Shown: positions 59,403-64,000 of the stretch, one piece after another
Numbering within the stretch: the stretch's first letter is position 1
How the letters are laid out: each line of letters begins with the position of its first letter
Assembly: GCA_000320545.1 (NCBI GenBank)
Contig: ADNK01000135.1
Coordinates: 22,501 to 86,500, forward strand
DNA from: Bigelowiella natans CCMP2755
Taxonomy: Eukaryota > Cercozoa > Chlorarachniophyceae
Length of the DNA: 64,000 nt
Reading direction: 5' to 3'
The notes under the pieces: model-generated
What the model was told of the DNA's origin: nothing
Seen by the model: the letters and a program-made list of their open reading frames with translations, nothing else
Databases searched by the model: none
Program-made: the position numbers and the translations under genes

Positions 59403-59964
59403 TCAGCCCTGAGGAAAATCTTCGGGCAAAGGGCCGACTCCAATTATGTCCCTCATTAACTTGTTGTCCGAAAGATACTTCTCGATGTTGTCCTTAAGAA
59501 ATGCAATTTCCATTACTTGAATCAATTATGAGAAATCATGTAAAATTAGGTCACCTTTCTTATACTCCATGCTGCATCTCGCTTGACATATGGAGGGGCA
59601 GTCATTTGGTAAATATCGATGTAGAACGAAATGAATTCTAAGAACCAATTCCAGAACATTGGAAATTTGTCTAATCCCTATGTAGAACTCATAGATCAAA
59701 TTTGGTGACTAGAACTCAAATATCAATTTTTGCAGTAATTTTCAATCCTACCTCTTCACGAGCAGACCAAAACATAAGTCGCATCCAAGTCCTGCAATCA
59801 TCAAGTTGAAACCTGAGATGAGAGGCGCATCGTGACAAATTTAGAGTCATTCAAGGTTTTATTTTAGCTGCGATAGAACCTGAAGAAAAATATACCTTTG
59901 TCCCTGTCGTGTCTGATCCCTCTTCGGAGCAAAGTATGCCTGAAATTTCAATGCTCTATATGTG

Positions 59965-60011
<47 letters not shown>

Positions 60012-61028
60012 ATGCGATAGAAACTTCGTATGTTCACACTTTGATGTGCTGCCATTCCCTTTTATTTGCCCGGCCTTTGTCTGTAGCAGGTGTTCCTAGA
60101 ACATTATTTTTGAGTCGACTGAAAAGCAACAGCGGCTTAGAAGATAGATACGATATATTGAAGCACCTTCCCCTCCCATCTTTTCTGTAATCCAGTCTGC
60201 CAATCTCATCCCTGGAAATTTTGGGTGTCGATATTCATGCCGTAAAGTTAAGAATAGTGATATTATAGCCACCACTTTTACATATCTCCCATCACAACTT
60301 TGAATATTTTTCTCAATGACGAATACTAGCCAATGATGATAGTATTTTTAAAATTACCATGCGCATCGGGACCGTCCTCCTCAATGCCTGTTCATTACCG
60401 CATTATAAATGAGTATATATCCACTCTATATCGTAGCGATATTTAGTGCTTAAATTAGATATCCGACGAAAAGTTCTCAAGAGCTGGTCTTCCAAAAATT
60501 TGGTGTAAAACCTGATCAATCGTTATATCAGAAAATGTATTCCACCTTCTGGAGGCGGCTACCTTGTACATAGTTTTGTCAACTTCGCACTACCACCGAT
60601 TTTGTTCAAAAGATTTGCTTGAGCCTAAGGAATTAATTTTTCCTTTGTGGACTGATATTGCTATGTAATGACACAATCAGATGTGAAAACTTACTGGCGA
60701 GGCTTCCACATCTCCGTTTACTACATTTAAAGGAACCTTTCCCTCATAATTTAAGTTTAATTTCCCGAACATACGAATAGCATTTCTTGATATTTCTTCC
60801 CTCTTGGTGTGTTTCTGCTCTTCAACAATACTCTTTTGTGTCTTTGCCTTTGTATCTGCCTCATCCTGATAGAGATGGATAGCTTTGCGATAAGGTTGTC
60901 AACAAAAATATCAATGATGTACCAATACGATTTTTTTCATCGAGCGCATTATAGAGCAAATTTTCGATGTTCCAGTATTCATCCGATGCTGCAGCATCTT
61001 CTTGTGGCTTCTTGGAAGTGTGGTCCAT
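59403..61028 (-). CDS. Truncated-haemoglobin-like globin with N- and C-terminal extensions
   Basis: Ten small in-phase exons: 60923-61028, 60695-60855, 60563-60624, 60468-60511, 60358-60387, 60167-60211, 59896-59953, 59752-59812, 59555-59677, 59403-59492, giving about 259 residues. After roughly 90 polar residues comes a 2/2-globin pattern: LLNKIGGSAKLTKLCTRFYT, with Tyr at the B10 position of FY; an E-helix-like HGMRLADWITEKMGGE; and TWMRLMFWSAREEG with the G8 Trp of groups II/III. The proximal-His region, where RHxxF is expected, reads RQGQRFQL, so the heme-binding His seems missing. About 45 residues follow the globin core. Introns are 48-206 bp; one has a TA microsatellite. The first donor (60923 or 60929) and the last acceptor are uncertain. 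If heme is not bound, a sensor or scaffold role is possible (inference). Confidence 0.72.
59964..60005. repeat. (TA)n microsatellite in a globin-gene intron
   Basis: TA run within intron 59954-60166. Confidence 0.95.
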
Positions 61029-61540
61029 TTGTGCACCTCCACGGTCATATTTCCGGAATGTTCGAGCTCCTCATCTGCCTCTCTTAGTTGCATAGTTGTT
61101 TTGTGCCCCTCCCTCTTTCTCTTGTACTTCGACGAGCTTGTCCCGGTTCCCATCACAAATGGCCTCAACAAAATTCACAAAAGCTATATGTAAGGTCTTT
61201 GCTTCACGGAGGGGGCTGGCGTGTTCGGACTACGGTTTCGAAACGCAAAGCAGATGCTACAGCAATGCGATTTTGACCTAAATATCCTTTGCGACAACCA
61301 TATTGGAATGTCGCATGAGGAAAAATCGAACCAGAATCAAGTGTTTTTCCCTGCAAACAGTGCACCAAGCTTGTTCTTGTCTTCGCAAAATAGTGCCTAG
61401 AATTTCGACCAGAGACATACGCTTTTTCTGTTTTCGATGTGCGACAATGATAGTTCCTTGTCGCAAGTAGAAGTAACAGAAGATGCTGCTATTTGGCCGA
61501 TCATAGGGACTATAATCTCCGTAAGTTATCCGAGACGAAA
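61029..61540. promoter_or_regulatory. Divergent spacer between globin-like gene and RRP1
   Basis: 512 bp between head-to-head starts. On the minus strand an open frame continues upstream of the globin ATG but is cut by an in-frame TGA at 61071-61073, supporting ATG 61028 as start. No palindromic block words. Confidence 0.4.
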
Positions 61541-63324
61541 ATGCCACGGGGGGGGCCCAAAGGGGGTGAGAAAGGCCAACCGGATGCTCATGCTAAGCTC
61601 GCCAGGCTTCTTGCCCACAATGACAAGCGTATCCGGGATAACACAGTCAAGAAGATTAGGAGGTGGGGGAAGCAAGCGACTGTAGAAAAGCTACACAACG
61701 CGCCCACTTCGTCTCATTTCAGAATTAACGCAGTGTCTAATCAATAAACGTCGCGAAATAACTTGACCTTTCAGGTGGATATCTAAGCGTGGTGAGGTGA
61801 GTCATCTTGATCTTCTCAAAATTTGGAAGGGGCTATTCTACTGCTTTTGGATGTCAGACAAAAGGCCAGTCCAGGTTGGTGATTAGAACGATTCGACAAG
61901 CTATATTTGTCAAACAGTATTGATGATTTTCATCGTTTTCCTTGGATTTGAAAGGCTGAAATACTATGAAATTATATCTCTTATGGATATGCAGGCAGAG
62001 CTTGCACAAAAAATCTCGAGGCTAATAGATCGCTTAACTCCTGAGCGAGCGTCAGCGTATCTGCACGCTACATGGGAGACGCTACTGAGAGAATGGGGTG
62101 GAATCGATCATCTAGTAATGATTAATTTTAAATATCTGCATATTTTTGTTGATTTATATATTTTTGATTTAGCGCATGGACAAGTTCATGCTTCTCCAAC
62201 GTGAAATTCTCTATCAAACATTCCTGTAGGGTTTCTTAAAATAAAAACTTTGGTTGCATTCGTAAGATAATCGTGTTTCCACACGTCGATAAGGTATTTA
62301 CGGACACACGGATGGGACCCGACTATAGTTCGGCAAATTACCAAAACTATGGCAGCCACGGTTCTTACTTTTCTCCGATTCCTCTCTGTGATAGTTACCT
62401 TGAAAATCAAACAAGTCAATGCAATTTCCCATATTTAGGTATTGGAAGTGGATAACAAAACTAAGCGTGGGTTGTGCCTTCACACATCAGAGATATACTT
62501 AGATGAATTATCTAGAGTCCTGGGAGATGGGGACTCGAAAAGCCAGAATGAAGGAAGCTTGGGCTTCGATGGACTGATTCAACTCCTTGCGCCATTCTTT
62601 GACTTCCTGAGGTTCGGCAAAGAACAGTCATATCTGGTGTTAATGGAGGTAATGAGAGTTTCTTTGGACGAGATGAAAAAAAATAAATTGTTGAACGTCC
62701 TTCACCCACATTCTCATTACCCCGAATATATGGAAAACCAGCTTAATCAAATTTTATATGCAGGAGGAGATATTTAATCGTTTAGTGGAAGCAGCAACTC
62801 TTGGCAGCAAAGAAGACCCCTTAGCTGTGTGTTTGAGTGACATATCCGGGGAGAAACGGGCTTCTAAATTCTCTGCTCTACTTTTGTGTTTAGCTGCTGA
62901 CCCCGACACGTTGGAGGACAACCGTGACCGAATATACAGCATGAGAGATAATCTGTTGAAACATTTGGACTATGCATCCGAGCCCTCACTAGATACGATC
63001 GAACCTCCTGAAAGCTTCCGTAGCACCGAAAAGAAGGACCCTCCCATCAAGCTCGCAAAGAAGACATCTAAGAAGAAGAAAAGAAAACGGGTGGTAGAAA
63101 CTGACCAAAAAGATCAAACTAAGAAGAAAACGAAACCTAAAAAGAAAACCAAGATGAAGGCATCTTCCAAGAAGCCCGGCAATAACTCCACCCCAAAAAA
63201 TAGAAAAGTTGGAAAGCAATCTGGAAAGGGAAAAAAAGCAACGAAGGGAGCCCCAGGAAAAGTAAACAGTAGTGGAACGACCAAAAAATCTCCGCGGCGC
63301 CCGAGAGCCGCAGATTTTTTCTAG
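61541..63324 (+). CDS. RRP1: Ribosomal RNA processing protein Rrp1 / Nop52
   Basis: Seven in-phase exons: 61541-61662, 61775-61874, 61995-62114, 62173-62225, 62294-62360, 62439-62648 and 62764-63324, giving 410 residues. Rrp1/Nop52 is a nucleolar helical-repeat protein needed for 27S pre-rRNA processing into 60S subunits. Family landmarks are LARLLAHNDKRIRDNTVKKI, RRWISKRGE, LLKIWKGLFYCFWMSDK, LHATWETLLREWGGIDHLRM, KFMLLQREIL, HGWDPTIVRQI and GLCLHTSEIYLDELSRVL. The C-terminal 110 residues are Lys-rich (KKTSKKKKRKRVV, TKKKTKPKKKTKMK), typical of nucleolar proteins, and end in RPRAADFF, a compact aromatic terminus. The starting MPRGGPKGG is encoded by a G-rich stretch. Confidence 0.9.
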
Positions 63325-64000
63325 TCGTGTTTAAAATGAAAATTGTATATGTAAAGTGGTTAAGAAATGCGCACATTCATTATTATAATTTGTGTGTTGT
63401 TACCACGTGAGCATGCTGCATGCTGAGTATTATTTGCATAGTCTTCTATCTGGCCAGCTTCACGTATCGCAGCACACTAGCATAGTCGTGGCTGCTCTAA
63501 GCTTTCATCATTATTGTCATTTATACAGGAGCGATTTCATCACATCCCTAGCTAGCTAGATCCATCTGATACAAGTATGTGTCGCATCCGGCCATGCACA
63601 ATGCAACAATGAATGTGTCGATGTTGCTGAATTTGTACGTGACGGTCTGGTATCGTAGCGAAAATGCATGGCACGCGCATATGCATGCAATAGTCATTCT
63701 AATGATAAAATGGAGCTATACAGAGCAGCCTAGCAGCGGCTACAGTGCCTACGTTGTGCTTGTTCGTTTCTGCGACACCAACCACATGCACTAGCACATT
63801 AGGATGACTGTTGAAAAATTGTAATCATGTCATTGCAACCGCCTCACATGACAATAATGTCTCTTATGTCAACAATGTAGTTAATTCAAAATCAACTCCG
63901 TGTTTTATTTCCACTCATCTAGTCATTGTGTGCTACAAGCATGAACTTTAACTAATATAAGCTAGCAATCCCAAAGAGCATGCGCATGCGCATGGCTGTG
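63325..64000. other. Palindrome-rich block downstream of RRP1 (to window edge)
   Basis: GCATGCTGCATGC, CTAGCTAGCTAGATC and GCATGCGCATGCGCATG words, plus one copy of the dispersed element. No gene visible. Confidence 0.55.
63790..63850 (+). repeat. Copy of the dispersed ~54-nt element
   Basis: CACATTAGGATGACTGTTGA then GTCATTGCAACCGCCTCACA. An upstream GCAGCGGCTACAGTGCC (63733-63749) recalls the hairpin part of other copies. Confidence 0.8.

Noticed and set aside
61060-61170. In-frame TGA in a frame continuing upstream of the globin gene, as a possible selenocysteine codon
   Set aside because: A well-placed ATG at 61028 lies just after it, the upstream frame has no family match, and no SECIS-like hairpin was evident; 5' leader is the simpler reading.

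Overview
This is nuclear DNA of a unicellular eukaryote. It shows GT-AG introns (many 45-200 bp), hallmark eukaryotic genes (U4/U6 snRNP Prp3, Atg8, ESCRT-III CHMP2, nuclear-pore Nup84/107, mitochondrial carrier, Rrp1/Nop52), microsatellites inside introns, and secreted or membrane proteins with PT-rich (Pro-Thr repeat) linkers of the kind common in algae and stramenopile-like protists. The species cannot be fixed from the sequence. A cryptophyte-, chlorarachniophyte- or stramenopile-like protist is my best guess (inference). No transposase, reverse transcriptase, rRNA, convincing tRNA or CRISPR array was seen.

Layout. 1-1225 (+) is the 3' part of an unknown membrane protein. 1714-3627 (-) is a J-domain/BRCT fusion, divergent from a small TPR-like gene at 3961-4627 (+). 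5520-8165 (-) is Nup84/107. 10001-17653 (-) is a 16-exon type II membrane protein with a G8 domain and beta-helix, resembling CEMIP2/TMEM2. 19254 to about 38773 (-) is a giant gene (more than 5,500 residues) of the DUF3638/DUF3645 family with ubiquitin-like, EF-hand and three SPRY domains; its last exon alone is 12.2 kb. It is divergent from an NAD/pyrimidine/folate-type mitochondrial carrier at 38850-40686 (+). Then come a small Lys-rich gene (42243-43094 +), CHMP2/Vps2 (44692-45792 -) divergent from PRP3 (46464-50052 +, 19 exons), ATG8 (52360-52948 +), a short-chain dehydrogenase (54551-55626 -) divergent from a secreted barrel-like type I membrane protein (56100-58248 +), and a truncated-haemoglobin-like globin lacking an obvious proximal His (59403-61028 -) divergent from RRP1 (61541-63324 +).

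Most multi-exon models were built by hand from splice sites; every listed exon set keeps phase. The exceptions are the 5' parts of the giant gene and of the genes at 1 and 42243.

Between genes there is a striking pattern. Ten gene-poor blocks rich in short palindromes (GCTAGC, CTAGCTAG, TGCATGCA, TCTAGA) flank gene 3' ends and are absent from all five divergent 5'-5' intergenic spaces. Several blocks also carry copies of a conserved element of about 54 nt, one of which lies in an intron. A cluster of nested perfect inverted repeats at 51385-51584 looks like a structured RNA or cruciform-forming element.
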